Assembly: GCF_009363755.1 (NCBI RefSeq) | Contig: NZ_CP045417.1 | Span: 1,612,001-1,676,000, forward strand | Reading direction: 5' to 3' | From: Halomonas sp. THAF5a | GTDB taxonomy: Bacteria > Pseudomonadota > Gammaproteobacteria > Pseudomonadales > Halomonadaceae | DNA length: 64,000 bases | In this document: piece by piece, positions 36,700-44,843 of the stretch | Position numbering within the stretch: the stretch's first letter is position 1 | How the letters are laid out: each line of letters starts with the position of its first letter | Position numbers and translations under genes: made by a program | The notes under the pieces: generated by a model | Told to the model about the DNA's origin: nothing | The model's input: the letters and a program-made list of their open reading frames with translations, nothing else | The model's database searches: none

Positions 36700-36870
36700 A
36701 TGTCGGAATGGGACTGGGCCGACAAGTCGAGCTGCAAGATCTCCTTGCAGGTGCACTGGCAGGACGAGCGCTTCGTGGCGGTGGAGCGCGATGCCAAGGG
36801 CGAAGAGGTGCGCGTCAGGGAAGACGTCTCCTCGCTGAACTATGTGATCGGGATGCAGACCGATGAATAG
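36700..36870 (+). pseudogene. pilV: C-terminal remnant of a PilV-like minor pilin
   Basis: The frame from 36700 reads MSEWDWADKSSCKISLQVHW to VREDVSSLNYVIGMQTDE, which resembles the C-terminal strand of PilV and lies directly before pilW with the stop overlapping the pilW start (ATGAATAG). The leader and hydrophobic helix required of a pilin are missing, and upstream DNA belongs to the frameshifted minus-strand gene. So only the tail of pilV remains. Assignment rests mainly on position. Confidence 0.5.
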
Positions 36871-37408
36871 CGTTAACGCCTTTGCCGCGCGACAGCGTGG
36901 CGCCACCCTGGTGGAGCTGATGGTGGCCCTGGTGCTCGGACTGCTCGTCGTGGCCAGGGCCACTCAGATGTATTCCGGCATGCGCCAGACCTTCGCGCTG
37001 GCATCCGACGTCTCGGCCCGTCAGGCAGGGGTGGGCTTCATCACCCAGCAGCTGCTGCGCCACGTACGCACGGCCGAGGCCATCGAGATCGACGGTGAGG
37101 CGCTGACGCTGACCATGAATGGAGACCAGGGCGCGACCTACTGCGGCGCCACCCAGACCTCACTGGCGCTGACCTATCGCCGGGACGGAGAGACGCTGCG
37201 GGTGGAGCCCGACTGCCCATCGGCGGGGAGCGTGCTGATGACGGGCATCGAAGGCTTCGTGCCTGAGTGGGCCGCGAGCGGCGAGCCCTACGGCGTATCG
37301 TTGAGCCTGACACTGGCCGAGACCGATCACCTGCCGGCACGAACGCTGACCTTCCATGCCGTCGGCCGGGAACTGGCCCTGCGCCAGGCCCTGAGTGAAA
37401 AGGAGTGA
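36863..37408 (+). CDS. pilW: PilW-like minor pilin (short)
   Basis: 181 residues. The N-terminus is a type III prepilin signal, QRGATLVELMVALVLGLLVV with the cleavage Gly and Glu5. The rest is a beta-rich domain, with two cysteines (YCGAT and DCPS). Minor pilins PilV/W/X form the priming complex for pilus assembly. PilW is usually longer (250-350 residues), so this is a short version. It overlaps the pilV remnant and is followed after 7 bases by the pilX-like gene. pilE, pilY1 and fimU are not adjacent. Confidence 0.75.
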   Translation: MNSVNAFAARQRGATLVELMVALVLGLLVVARATQMYSGMRQTFALASDVSARQAGVGFITQQLLRHVRTAEAIEIDGEALTLTMNGDQGATYCGATQTSLALTYRRDGETLRVEPDCPSAGSVLMTGIEGFVPEWAASGEPYGVSLSLTLAETDHLPARTLTFHAVGRELALRQALSEKE

Positions 37409-37415
37409 CTCTCCG

Positions 37416-38747
37416 ATGATTCTGACGACGCATCACGCCGGGCGACAGGGCGGCATGGCCCTGATCGTCGTGCTCGCCCTGATGGCCGTGGCCTCCGTGA
37501 TTGCGGTGTCCATGGCCCAGTCCGCACTGCTGGACGAACGCATTGCCGGCAATCAGCGCCTCGGTACCGTAGCGAGAATGGCGGCGGAAACGGCCGCCCT
37601 GGGCCAACTCGAGGAGGCGCCGCCCGATCTCGTGCCGTCGGATGCGGCCACCGAACCCGAGGCGGGAACGATCCCCGCCCTATCGGCCCGCTATCAAACG
37701 CGCTACGCCAGGGAGGCGTTCCTGAAGGCGCGCTACGCGCTGGAGACCCTGGACAAGGGCATCTACCTGGTGGCGGAAGGGTTCGCCGGCGGCGACAACC
37801 CGATATTGCGCACCGTGCTGGTGCGAGTGCGGGCACCACTGGGACTGCCGCCGCTCGAGGCGGTGTTTACCTGTTTCGGCGGGGACTGCGCGGCGAACAT
37901 CGGCGATCATATCAATGAAAAGGACCATCCGTTACCCGAGACGTTCCAGTGCACGGGGAACGGCAACGACAAGGATAACGGCAACGGTAATAATAGTGGT
38001 TGCAAGACCACCGCGGATGATGACGCGCCCGCCATCGAGGATATGAAGCTCTACAATGGCGATTGGCTGACCGAGGAGAGCGACAAGGCCGATCGCAGCG
38101 GGGCGGAAGTGCTCGAGGAGTACGCTGGCAAGCGCGGCCCCTGGGAGGACCTGCTGGCCGCGCTGCCAACGTCGGACAGCAGCAATACCTATGACTCGAG
38201 CACCAAGAACAACGAGATGGGCATGACGACGCGAGATGAACGCGGTGTCATCTATATCGACGGCGACGTGAAGTTCAATGGCGGCACCGCGACCAGCGGG
38301 ATCCTGGTCGTGCGTGATGGTGCCGTGCTGTCGGTCAACGGCACGGCCCACCACGAGGGGCTGATCCTCGTCGAGGAGGGCGGCCGCGTGGACCTCTCCA
38401 ATGGCACCTATGACCTCTATGGCGGCATGGTGATGCTCAAGCCGGATGCACCTGCCGTGAAAGATGCCCCGGTCGAGGAGGAGACTGCTGATCTTCCCCC
38501 GGGGCAGGCAAAAAAGCTGGACGATGAGCGTGAAAGCCCCGGGAGAGGAAGAAGCGATCGAGACAAGGCTGAAAAGCCGGCCAAGGATAAGAAGAACAAG
38601 GAACCGGCCGACCTGGTGCTGAACGGCAGTATCCGCTTTGCCTGGAGCAGCAAGGCCTGGGAGGCGCTCGATGACCTCTACGGCGGTGGCACGATCAACG
38701 GCGGCGCCATCTCCTGGCGCGAGGTGCCACAGCGTTCGGCAGCGTGA
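37416..38747 (+). CDS. pilX: PilX-like minor pilin with a long C-terminal extension
   Basis: 443 residues, over twice the usual PilX length. The N-terminus is PilX_N (GRQGGMALIVVLALMAVASVIAVSMAQSALLDERIAGNQR). From residue 160 there is an Asn/Asp/Gly-rich linker (NGNDKDNGNGNNSG), then residues 270-345 show repeated short strands (GVIYIDGDVKFNGG, GILVVRDGAVLSVNG, LILVEEGGRVDLSNG) suggesting a beta-solenoid. A Lys/Glu-rich low-complexity segment and a final domain follow. ATG 37416 has AAGGAG upstream. Chimeric layout not known to me for PilX. It converges with the secreted operon, whose last stop is 18 bases away. Confidence 0.72.
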   Translation: MILTTHHAGRQGGMALIVVLALMAVASVIAVSMAQSALLDERIAGNQRLGTVARMAAETAALGQLEEAPPDLVPSDAATEPEAGTIPALSARYQTRYAREAFLKARYALETLDKGIYLVAEGFAGGDNPILRTVLVRVRAPLGLPPLEAVFTCFGGDCAANIGDHINEKDHPLPETFQCTGNGNDKDNGNGNNSGCKTTADDDAPAIEDMKLYNGDWLTEESDKADRSGAEVLEEYAGKRGPWEDLLAALPTSDSSNTYDSSTKNNEMGMTTRDERGVIYIDGDVKFNGGTATSGILVVRDGAVLSVNGTAHHEGLILVEEGGRVDLSNGTYDLYGGMVMLKPDAPAVKDAPVEEETADLPPGQAKKLDDERESPGRGRSDRDKAEKPAKDKKNKEPADLVLNGSIRFAWSSKAWEALDDLYGGGTINGGAISWREVPQRSAA

Positions 38748-38764
38748 CGTCGGGGATGCTTCGT

Positions 38765-39943
38765 TCAAGGGCCTTCAAGGGTGTCGTCGCCTCGCTTCCT
38801 TTGCCTGGCGCGACGGTGAGCCGCCCAGCGCCGCCGGGGTGAGCCACTGTTTCGATGAGTGCCCAGGCGTCGCAGGTGCCGGCTCGTCCAGCCACACAGG
38901 CGAGGGTAGAGGCCGTCCAGCAGTCGATGAAACAGTGCGAAGAGCGCGGTCAGCCCCAGCGGCAGGATGGCCTGCATGCTGGGCTCGTTGGCCAGCACGT
39001 CCCAGGGGCGGGGCTGCAGGGCGCCGATGCGCGCGCCGAAGCGGCTGATGGCCAGCGAGCGGCCGCTGGCATGGCAGGCCAGGTCGATGCCCGTGCCGTC
39101 GCTGGCGGCGCCCATAACCGAGAAGGTGCAGGTGAAGGCCGCCATGGCTTCCCCAAGGCCTTCGTCGGTGGGCGTGTCGAGCGATGCCCGTTGCTTCAGC
39201 ACGCGCACTTCATCGCCCAGGCGCAGCGGCACCGCCATCACGGTGTAAAGCAGGTCGGACCCGAGCCGCCTGCCGACCACCGAGACCTCGCCGGCACGCA
39301 GCAGCGGCGGTGAGGCGGGCTCCGAGGGGGAGTACGCATCGCCCCCGATGGCGCCCAGGCCCTGAAGCGTGCCGTTCAACGGCTGCTCGGTCAGCGCCAC
39401 CCGCAGCTCCAGGTAGCGGCTCGCCTGCCTGTCGTCACCTGAAAGGGGCTTGAGCACCGCCGCGGGGAGAGCCTGGTCGATATCGGCTGGAGCATTTGGT
39501 GCTGTGGCGATATGGATCGACAGCGGCCCACTTCCCAGGCGCGTCAGGCTGACTCGGGCGTGAGGGCCCACCTCCACGTATCCGGTAAAGGGTTGCCAGG
39601 CTCGTGGCGCGAGGTCCGCGGGCAGCGCGATGAACGATGCCGCCTCGGCGCTGGCCACTGCCGCCTGAAGCGGGGACTCCTGCCGTGCCCGGGCGTTTTC
39701 CAAGTACCAGCCCGTGCCGGTCATCTGGTCGGTGGTCAGCGTGAGCACTTCGCTCTTGGCTTGGACGTGGAAGGTATAGGGACGCTCGATGACTTCCGAG
39801 CCCGCCTCCAGGAGCAGCGGGATGGACCCGGCGGTGAGCACCAGCGCCAGGAGGGTCTGGCCGAGGGGCCGTCCTTCCCAGATGCCGGACAGCAGTGCGG
39901 CCTGTGCCCCGCGGGTCCTGGCGTGTCGCGGCGTTTCGGTCAT
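38765..39943 (-). CDS. Bitopic membrane protein of the exported-protein operon, function unknown
   Basis: 392 residues. A 35-residue cytoplasmic N-terminus leads to a helix (LGQTLLALVLTAGSIPLLLEAG), a roughly 280-residue extracytoplasmic region, then a second helix (MQAILPLGLTALFALFHRLLDGL) and a basic cytoplasmic tail. No domain recognised. It could anchor the soluble partners at the inner membrane. It is the last gene of the operon 42231-38765; its start overlaps the stop of the preceding gene by ATGA. The longer open frame to 40105 lies inside the preceding gene and is rejected. Confidence 0.7.
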   Translation of the reverse strand: MTETPRHARTRGAQAALLSGIWEGRPLGQTLLALVLTAGSIPLLLEAGSEVIERPYTFHVQAKSEVLTLTTDQMTGTGWYLENARARQESPLQAAVASAEAASFIALPADLAPRAWQPFTGYVEVGPHARVSLTRLGSGPLSIHIATAPNAPADIDQALPAAVLKPLSGDDRQASRYLELRVALTEQPLNGTLQGLGAIGGDAYSPSEPASPPLLRAGEVSVVGRRLGSDLLYTVMAVPLRLGDEVRVLKQRASLDTPTDEGLGEAMAAFTCTFSVMGAASDGTGIDLACHASGRSLAISRFGARIGALQPRPWDVLANEPSMQAILPLGLTALFALFHRLLDGLYPRLCGWTSRHLRRLGTHRNSGSPRRRWAAHRRARQRKRGDDTLEGP

Positions 39944-40719
39944 GGCGCCAGCGGCACGGGAATCGTTCTGGCCGGACTGGGGCCGCGCATGCGCACCAGC
40001 TGCGCTTCGTTCAGCCGCGGAGTGCCCGCCTCTTGCAGTCGGGCGAGGTCCACCCGGCAGATGGTGTCGAAGGCAATACGCTGGGTGGCATCGATGTCGT
40101 CGCACTCGACGGCCAGGTGCCTTGGTGGTCCCTCTTCGCCGGGTCGATCCACGGGGACCGCGAACAGCGTACGCATGCGGCTGCTGTTGACTATCACGTT
40201 CAGGATGCCGGTCTCTCCCTGGTCGGCCCAGGCGACGGGGAGGATCTGGGAGGCCGTCTCGGCGGTGGTGCAGGCCGACTTGATCTCGGCGAGCACGGCG
40301 AGCCGGTGAGGTGGCGGGGTCTCCTGGTAGCGGGAGTAGTAATCCTCGTGTTGTGACGCGAAGGTGACGTTGATGGGTCGTGCATCGGACGGCGAGACCA
40401 GCGTATCCAGCGACGCTTCAAGCAGACCGGTATAGAGGCCGTCTCGGGAGCTGAGGGTGATGCACAGCTGCTGGTTCTGCGTCTCGAGACCTTCGGGTAG
40501 CCAGACGTGCAGCCGCTGTTCGCCCCCCTGGCGATTCGGGTGGCCCTCGGGATCAAGCATCACCCCTACCAGGGCGCGCCCGGAAACGGTCACCGCCGGG
40601 GAGTAGCCCTCACTGAGCACCGTGGCCGGCAGGGTGATCTCGCCTGCCGGCTGTGCCAGCGCCTGGGAGGCGAGCAGCAGCCAGGCCGTGGCCCAGGCGG
40701 CGAGTCGTCGTGTCGTCAT
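39940..40719 (-). CDS. Secreted protein of unknown function
   Basis: 259 residues with a signal peptide (MTTRRLAAWATAWLLLASQALA, cut before QPAGEI) and a beta-rich mature part that includes four cysteines (QLCITL, KSACTT, VECDD, TICRV). No family recognised. It is coupled by overlaps to both neighbours, so its product is likely made in step with them. Nothing catalytic is visible; it looks like a binding or scaffolding partner. Confidence 0.7.
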   Translation of the reverse strand: MTTRRLAAWATAWLLLASQALAQPAGEITLPATVLSEGYSPAVTVSGRALVGVMLDPEGHPNRQGGEQRLHVWLPEGLETQNQQLCITLSSRDGLYTGLLEASLDTLVSPSDARPINVTFASQHEDYYSRYQETPPPHRLAVLAEIKSACTTAETASQILPVAWADQGETGILNVIVNSSRMRTLFAVPVDRPGEEGPPRHLAVECDDIDATQRIAFDTICRVDLARLQEAGTPRLNEAQLVRMRGPSPARTIPVPLAP

Positions 40720-41360
40720 GACAGACGGATCCGGAAGGGCAGGGAGGCGCTGTCGCCATTGGCACTCTCTTCGCGCGCATACCGGCCACCGATGGCGCAG
40801 CGCAGGGCACCGGAGAGATCGACGCCGCTGACCTGGCTCAGCGCGAGGCTGCAGTTGTAGCCGGACCATGACATGTCGATGATCCAGCCTCCCCGGACGA
40901 GTTGGCCAACGAATTTTCCATACGCATTGGCACCGCTGAAGCTACCGCTGAGTTCGTCCGTGGCCTGGTCGATCCTCAGCTCGCTGAGCGTCAATTCCCG
41001 CCAGACCTGATAGGTGAAGGCCTGTGCCTGGGTGGGTTCCCCGGGCTCGATGAGCTCCACGCTGAGCAGTTCGCGATCCTCGAACAGCTGGCGAAGCCCG
41101 GCGGTCTCGAGGCGCTCGTCGTCGCTGCTGAAGGCCGACTCCAGGGCCATGCTGCGCAGCACCGAGTCATCGGACTTCATCACCTCCTCGAACACCGCCA
41201 GGCGAACCGAGGCGCTCTCGTCGGCCAGCAGGGTCCGCACCTGGTCCAGCATGCCGGCGCGCTCCTTGGCCGCTTCCAGCTGGTCCATGTCCATGGCCAT
41301 GGCCGGTGCGGCCCCCAGGGCCAGCAGCAGGGCGATCGCCCTTGTCCATTGATGCTTCAT
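40716..41360 (-). CDS. Secreted protein with helical-repeat N-terminal half, function unknown
   Basis: 214 residues. Signal peptide MKHQWTRAIALLLALGAAPAMA, then a helical HEAT-like pair (LLADESASVRLAVFEEVMKS, VLRSMALESAFSSDDE) and a C-terminal beta-rich domain with two cysteines (YNCSL, LRCAI). Its stop overlaps the next start (ATGA). It begins 40 bases after the protease stop. No known family was recognised. Confidence 0.7.
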   Translation of the reverse strand: MKHQWTRAIALLLALGAAPAMAMDMDQLEAAKERAGMLDQVRTLLADESASVRLAVFEEVMKSDDSVLRSMALESAFSSDDERLETAGLRQLFEDRELLSVELIEPGEPTQAQAFTYQVWRELTLSELRIDQATDELSGSFSGANAYGKFVGQLVRGGWIIDMSWSGYNCSLALSQVSGVDLSGALRCAIGGRYAREESANGDSASLPFRIRLS

Positions 41361-41400
41361 GGTGCCTCTCCCTGTGTTGAACTCCTCGGTGGCGGAAACG

Positions 41401-42231
41401 TCAGCGTGTCGTGGTATCTGCCTTGCGCACGAAGCCCTCCGGCGTGCGGTACCAGGGAAGGCCCACGACCTTCCCGTTCAGCTCGATGCGCTCCCCGACG
41501 GAGAGCGAACGGTGTGCCGGTGACCAGGGGCTGGGCGCTTCTCGAACATCGGTGCGAGTGGTGATGACGGCACTGCCCTTGAAGGGTTCGATCGGCAGAT
41601 CGGAGGGCGGGAGCCGGTGGATGCCCGGGATGGTGAAAAAGTCCTTGATCCGGTCGTTGAGGGCATCCTGGCGATAGGCGCGAATCAGGCCCGCCTCGGT
41701 ATCGAGCACCATGCCGACCGGCTGGCCCTCGAGCATCAGCTGGGAACCGCTCATGCCCTTGAAGGCCTCGGCATCGGGGGAGAGGGGCCTGACCTCGATG
41801 TAGCGCGGGGCCAAGGACGCGAACCGCACGCCGAAGGCCTCGATGCCTCCGGTTTCCCGCACGCGCAGAATGACGCCCTGGCGCCCCTGGGTCACGGCGT
41901 CCTGCAGCGTCGAACCGAGCGACTCGGCGCGTGGCCAGCCCATGCCGCAGGGCAGGCGCCCGCTGGCATCGACGCGAATCACGGCGATATCGTCGCCCAG
42001 GTCGGTGACTAGCTCCGCCGGGGCTCTGACGCGATTCGTCGTGACGATCTCAAGCCCCAGGCCTACGCCCACGACATGCTTGGGGGTCACGGCGAAGCAT
42101 TCGCCACTGCGGGCGCGAAGAACGCCTTGGCCGTATTCGAGGCCTGCCACCAGCACGGGGTCGGCCAACGCCGGCCATCCGAAGGCCATCATCAGCCCGC
42201 CGAGCACCATTCGCTGAAGTGCCTTGCGCAT
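41401..42231 (-). CDS. Exported trypsin-like serine protease with C-terminal SH3-like domain
   Basis: 276 residues. Signal peptide MRKALQRMVLGGLMMAFGWPALA. Residues 25-200 look like a chymotrypsin-fold domain: His52 in VTPKHVVG, Asp80 or Asp81 in LGDDIAVIRV, and Ser161 in KGMSGSQL (normally GxSGG). The last 50 residues (RTDVREAPSPWSPAHRSLSVGE to GLPWYRTPEGFVRKAD) match the bacterial SH3-like pattern, which often binds peptidoglycan. First gene of the four-gene unit. The start at 42231 fits the signal peptide; the longer open frame upstream to 42309 is rejected. The substrate is unknown. Confidence 0.72.
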   Translation of the reverse strand: MRKALQRMVLGGLMMAFGWPALADPVLVAGLEYGQGVLRARSGECFAVTPKHVVGVGLGLEIVTTNRVRAPAELVTDLGDDIAVIRVDASGRLPCGMGWPRAESLGSTLQDAVTQGRQGVILRVRETGGIEAFGVRFASLAPRYIEVRPLSPDAEAFKGMSGSQLMLEGQPVGMVLDTEAGLIRAYRQDALNDRIKDFFTIPGIHRLPPSDLPIEPFKGSAVITTRTDVREAPSPWSPAHRSLSVGERIELNGKVVGLPWYRTPEGFVRKADTTTR

Positions 42232-42348
42232 CCTGGCCGTCCCGGTTTCGGTTTTCCTCCAAGCGTAGACGACGAAACGAAGGCTGGTGCATCGGGGGCA
42301 GCCCCCCATGATCCTTGGCTGACCTACACTGTGGCAGCAAGGAAAGGC

Positions 42349-42390
42349 AGGAACGAGTGGTTAGGAACGAGTGGGTAGGAACGAGTGGGC
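42349..42390. repeat. Three 14-bp tandem repeats before the beta-CASP gene
   Basis: AGGAACGAGTGG plus a two-base spacer, at 42349, 42363 and 42377. A fourth degenerate copy (AGGAAAAAACGGGC) follows, merging into the SD region. Confidence 0.85.
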
Positions 42391-42420
42391 AGGAAAAAAC
42401 GGGCAGGGAGGCCTCTTCGC

Positions 42421-43857
42421 ATGCACCCATCCATCATGCACTCGCCGCGGATCGTTCATCACGGCGCCGCCGAGGGCGTGACCGGCAGCTGTCACCGCCT
42501 GCAAGTCAGCGACGATCGCGCCCTGCTGGTCGACTGCGGCCTCTTCCAGGGACAGGACGCCGACCACCTCGATAGCCTCGATCAGCACCGGGTTAACTTC
42601 CCTGTCGACGACGTGCTGGCGCTGGTGGTCACCCACGTGCATATCGACCATATCGGCCGGCTGCCCTATCTGCTGGCCGCGGGGTACGAGGGCGCGATCC
42701 TCTGCTCGGTGCCCAGTGCACAGCTGCTGCCAATGGTGATCGAAGATGCCCTGAAGATCGGCTTCACTCGCGATCGCGAGCTGATCGAGCGCTTCCTGGC
42801 CGAGGTGGAAAAGCGCTTGATGCCGCTGGACTACCGGCAGTGGCAAACCGTGATCGACGATGCGCGCCACCGGGTGCGCGTCAAGCTCCAGCGCGCCGGG
42901 CATATCCTCGGCTCGGCCTATGTAGAGGTCGACACGCTTGATTGTGCCACCGGCGAGCGCCATCGCACGGTGTTCTCCGGTGATCTAGGGGCGCCCTATG
43001 CACCACTGCTGCCGGCACCGCGGGCGCCGTATCGCGCCGACACCCTGGTGATCGAGAGCACCTATGGTGATCGCTGCCATGAGGGACGGCAGGCTCGTCG
43101 GGAACGTCTCAAGGGGGCCATCGACCGTGCACTCGTGAATGCCGGCAGCGTGGTGATTCCCGCTTTCAGCATCGGTCGCACCCAGGAGCTGCTTTACGAG
43201 CTCGAGGGGCTGATCCATGGCGCCAAGGAGGCGCGCTGGCGCGAGCTCGAGATCATCGTCGACTCGCCGCTGGCCGCGCGCTTCACCGAAGTCTACTGCC
43301 AACTCAGGCCCTGGTGGGATGCCGAGGCGCATCGGCGACTGCGCGGTGGCCGTCATCCGCTGAGCTTCGAGAACCTCTATACCGTGGCGAGCCACGAAGA
43401 GCACGAGCAGACAGTGGACTATCTCGCGCGTAGCCATCGACCGGCGGTGGTGATCGCCGCCAGCGGCATGGTCACGGGCGGGCGGGTGGTCAACTACCTG
43501 AAGCGCATGCTCGGCGATCCGCGCCACGCCGTGGTGTTTATCGGCTATCAGGGCGCCGGCACTCCGGGCCGCGACCTCCAGCGCTATGGACCGCGCGGCG
43601 GTTGGGTGAATCTCGATGGGGAGCGGCTCGATATACGGGCCCATATCGAGACCGTGGGGGGCTACTCGGCCCACGCCGACCAGCAGAACCTGCTCGACTT
43701 CATCCGCCGCATGCGTCATCCGCCCCGCCAGGTGCGCCTCGTCCACGGCGAGCGCGACGCACAGCTCGCCTTCAAGGCCCGTATCGAGCAGTGGGCGAGG
43801 GAGGCAGGGCGGCAGGTTGAGGTGAGCCTGGGGGCCGATCACCAGGCGCAGTGGTGA
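42421..43857 (+). CDS. Metallo-beta-lactamase/beta-CASP RNA-specificity protein (CPSF-like exonuclease)
   Basis: 478 residues. Zinc-ligand motif THVHIDHIGRLP is near residue 73. Further motifs are AGHILGSAYVEVD, SGDLGAPYAPLL, DTLVIESTYGDR (beta-CASP start), VVIPAFSIGRTQELLYEL, IAASGMVTGGRVVNYLKRML, TVGGYSAHADQQNLL, and VHGERDAQ. Family members are RNA exonucleases or processing factors in the cytoplasm. ATG 42421 has GGGAGG nine bases upstream; a GTG start at 42385 lies in the repeats and is less likely. It is a second beta-CASP enzyme besides the RNase J-type gene at 8851. Downstream lies the polysaccharide locus. Confidence 0.88.
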   Translation: MHPSIMHSPRIVHHGAAEGVTGSCHRLQVSDDRALLVDCGLFQGQDADHLDSLDQHRVNFPVDDVLALVVTHVHIDHIGRLPYLLAAGYEGAILCSVPSAQLLPMVIEDALKIGFTRDRELIERFLAEVEKRLMPLDYRQWQTVIDDARHRVRVKLQRAGHILGSAYVEVDTLDCATGERHRTVFSGDLGAPYAPLLPAPRAPYRADTLVIESTYGDRCHEGRQARRERLKGAIDRALVNAGSVVIPAFSIGRTQELLYELEGLIHGAKEARWRELEIIVDSPLAARFTEVYCQLRPWWDAEAHRRLRGGRHPLSFENLYTVASHEEHEQTVDYLARSHRPAVVIAASGMVTGGRVVNYLKRMLGDPRHAVVFIGYQGAGTPGRDLQRYGPRGGWVNLDGERLDIRAHIETVGGYSAHADQQNLLDFIRRMRHPPRQVRLVHGERDAQLAFKARIEQWAREAGRQVEVSLGADHQAQW

Positions 43858-43876
43858 GCAGGAACGTAATGTGGGG

Positions 43877-43909
43877 TTGTGGGGGCCGTGCTTGCACGGC
43901 GATTTGTGG
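43877..43909. repeat. Fragment of a REP-like repeat
   Basis: TTGTGGGGGCCGTGCTTGCACGGCGATTTGTGG holds a CCGTGC-GCACGG hairpin and a degenerate left arm of the TGTGGGAGCG family. It is the last such sequence seen in the window; the polysaccharide locus that follows has none. Confidence 0.5.
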
Positions 43910-43974
43910 CACTCTGTAATCTCGCATGGAGCCGCCATTAGCTCGTTGGAAGTTGGCAAATAGGAAACCCCGTA

Positions 43975-44424
43975 ATGTTCCACCGCATCCTTGTCGTCTG
44001 CACCGGCAACATCTGTCGTAGCCCTGTCGCAGCGGCCATGCTCGCTCGTGCGTTGCCGAATCACAGGGTAGAATCCGCCGGCCTAGGCGCGCTGGTGGGG
44101 CGCGGTGTCGAACCGACAGCCAGAGCCCTGGCCGAGGCCGCCGGTCTGGACCTCGCCGGCCACCGGGCTCGCCAGCTTAGCGCCGCGATGGTGCGGGATG
44201 CTGATCTCGTACTGGTGATGAGCGAAGGCCAGCGTCAGGCGGTGGCCGACCTGGTGCCCGAGGCGCTGGGCAAGACGCTGCTACTAGGGCGATGGCTGGA
44301 GGCGGGGCAAGGAAGGGACATTCCTGATCCCTACCGGCAAGCCCCTGCCGTGTTCGATGCGGTGCACCGGCTGCTGTGCGAAGCCTGTGAAGCCTGGGCG
44401 GCTCGGCTGGTCGCCTGCTCCTGA
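43975..44424 (+). CDS. wzb: Low-molecular-weight protein tyrosine phosphatase (Wzb-type)
   Basis: 149 residues. The catalytic P-loop is VVCTGNICRSP (Cys and Arg near residues 9-15) and the general acid is in DIPDPYRQ (residues 120-127). Wzb/Etp phosphatases dephosphorylate Wzc tyrosine kinases that control capsule export. It opens the polysaccharide locus here, but no Wzc kinase or Wza channel is in the window, so its partner is unknown. The start at ATG 43975 is the natural beginning of the P-loop domain. Confidence 0.9.
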   Translation: MFHRILVVCTGNICRSPVAAAMLARALPNHRVESAGLGALVGRGVEPTARALAEAAGLDLAGHRARQLSAAMVRDADLVLVMSEGQRQAVADLVPEALGKTLLLGRWLEAGQGRDIPDPYRQAPAVFDAVHRLLCEACEAWAARLVACS

Positions 44425-44843
44425 TAGTTGTAGTAGGGCAGCTTGTCTTGTAATAAGCCTCTCGCATTAGGTGGACGCACCACGGCTGCTTAGCTCGCCG
44501 GGGGCGAGGCTCCGGCTTTAAACCCACCTCTGCGGTCAGGCTTTCTCGACGCGCCCCTCGTTCTTAACACCTTGATGATTCACAGGAATGGTGATTTGCA
44601 CAGGCGGATGGAGCCTGGCCGGCGAGTCACGTAGAATGCCTGTTCGTTTAGATCCGCATACAGGTTGCAGGACGCAAGCCTGCCGTTGACTACAGGCGGC
44701 CTTGATGAGCCCTACACGCTGGGCTCGCCCAGCCATAGTAGGCGGTTGCGTCCGGCACGTTGATCACTAAGGGCATGGGAATGCGTCCGGTAAATCCCTG
44801 GGCGGTAGCGTGCCTACGAGTTGGCTGAGGGTAGCTCCAGAAC
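44425..44843 (+). other. Leader region of the polysaccharide operon
   Basis: A 419-base non-coding stretch between wzb and wzz. It contains the ops/JUMPstart element and a near copy (GGCGGTTGCG at 44741-44750). Promoters are expected here but no single site is clear. A 66-codon open frame on the minus strand is not supported. Confidence 0.6.
44801..44812 (+). promoter_or_regulatory. ops element (JUMPstart) for RfaH antitermination
   Basis: GGCGGTAGCGTG is an exact match to the E. coli ops sequence. Its upstream context (GTAAATCCCTG, then CCT after it) resembles the rest of the JUMPstart sequence. It lies 32 bases before the wzz start, as is usual for the leader of a long surface polysaccharide operon, and RfaH recruited at it would allow RNA polymerase to pass internal terminators. 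The rfaH gene itself is not in the window. Confidence 0.88.

Noticed and set aside
44536..44736. 66-codon minus-strand frame before wzz
   Set aside because: Lies in the leader region with no supporting features.
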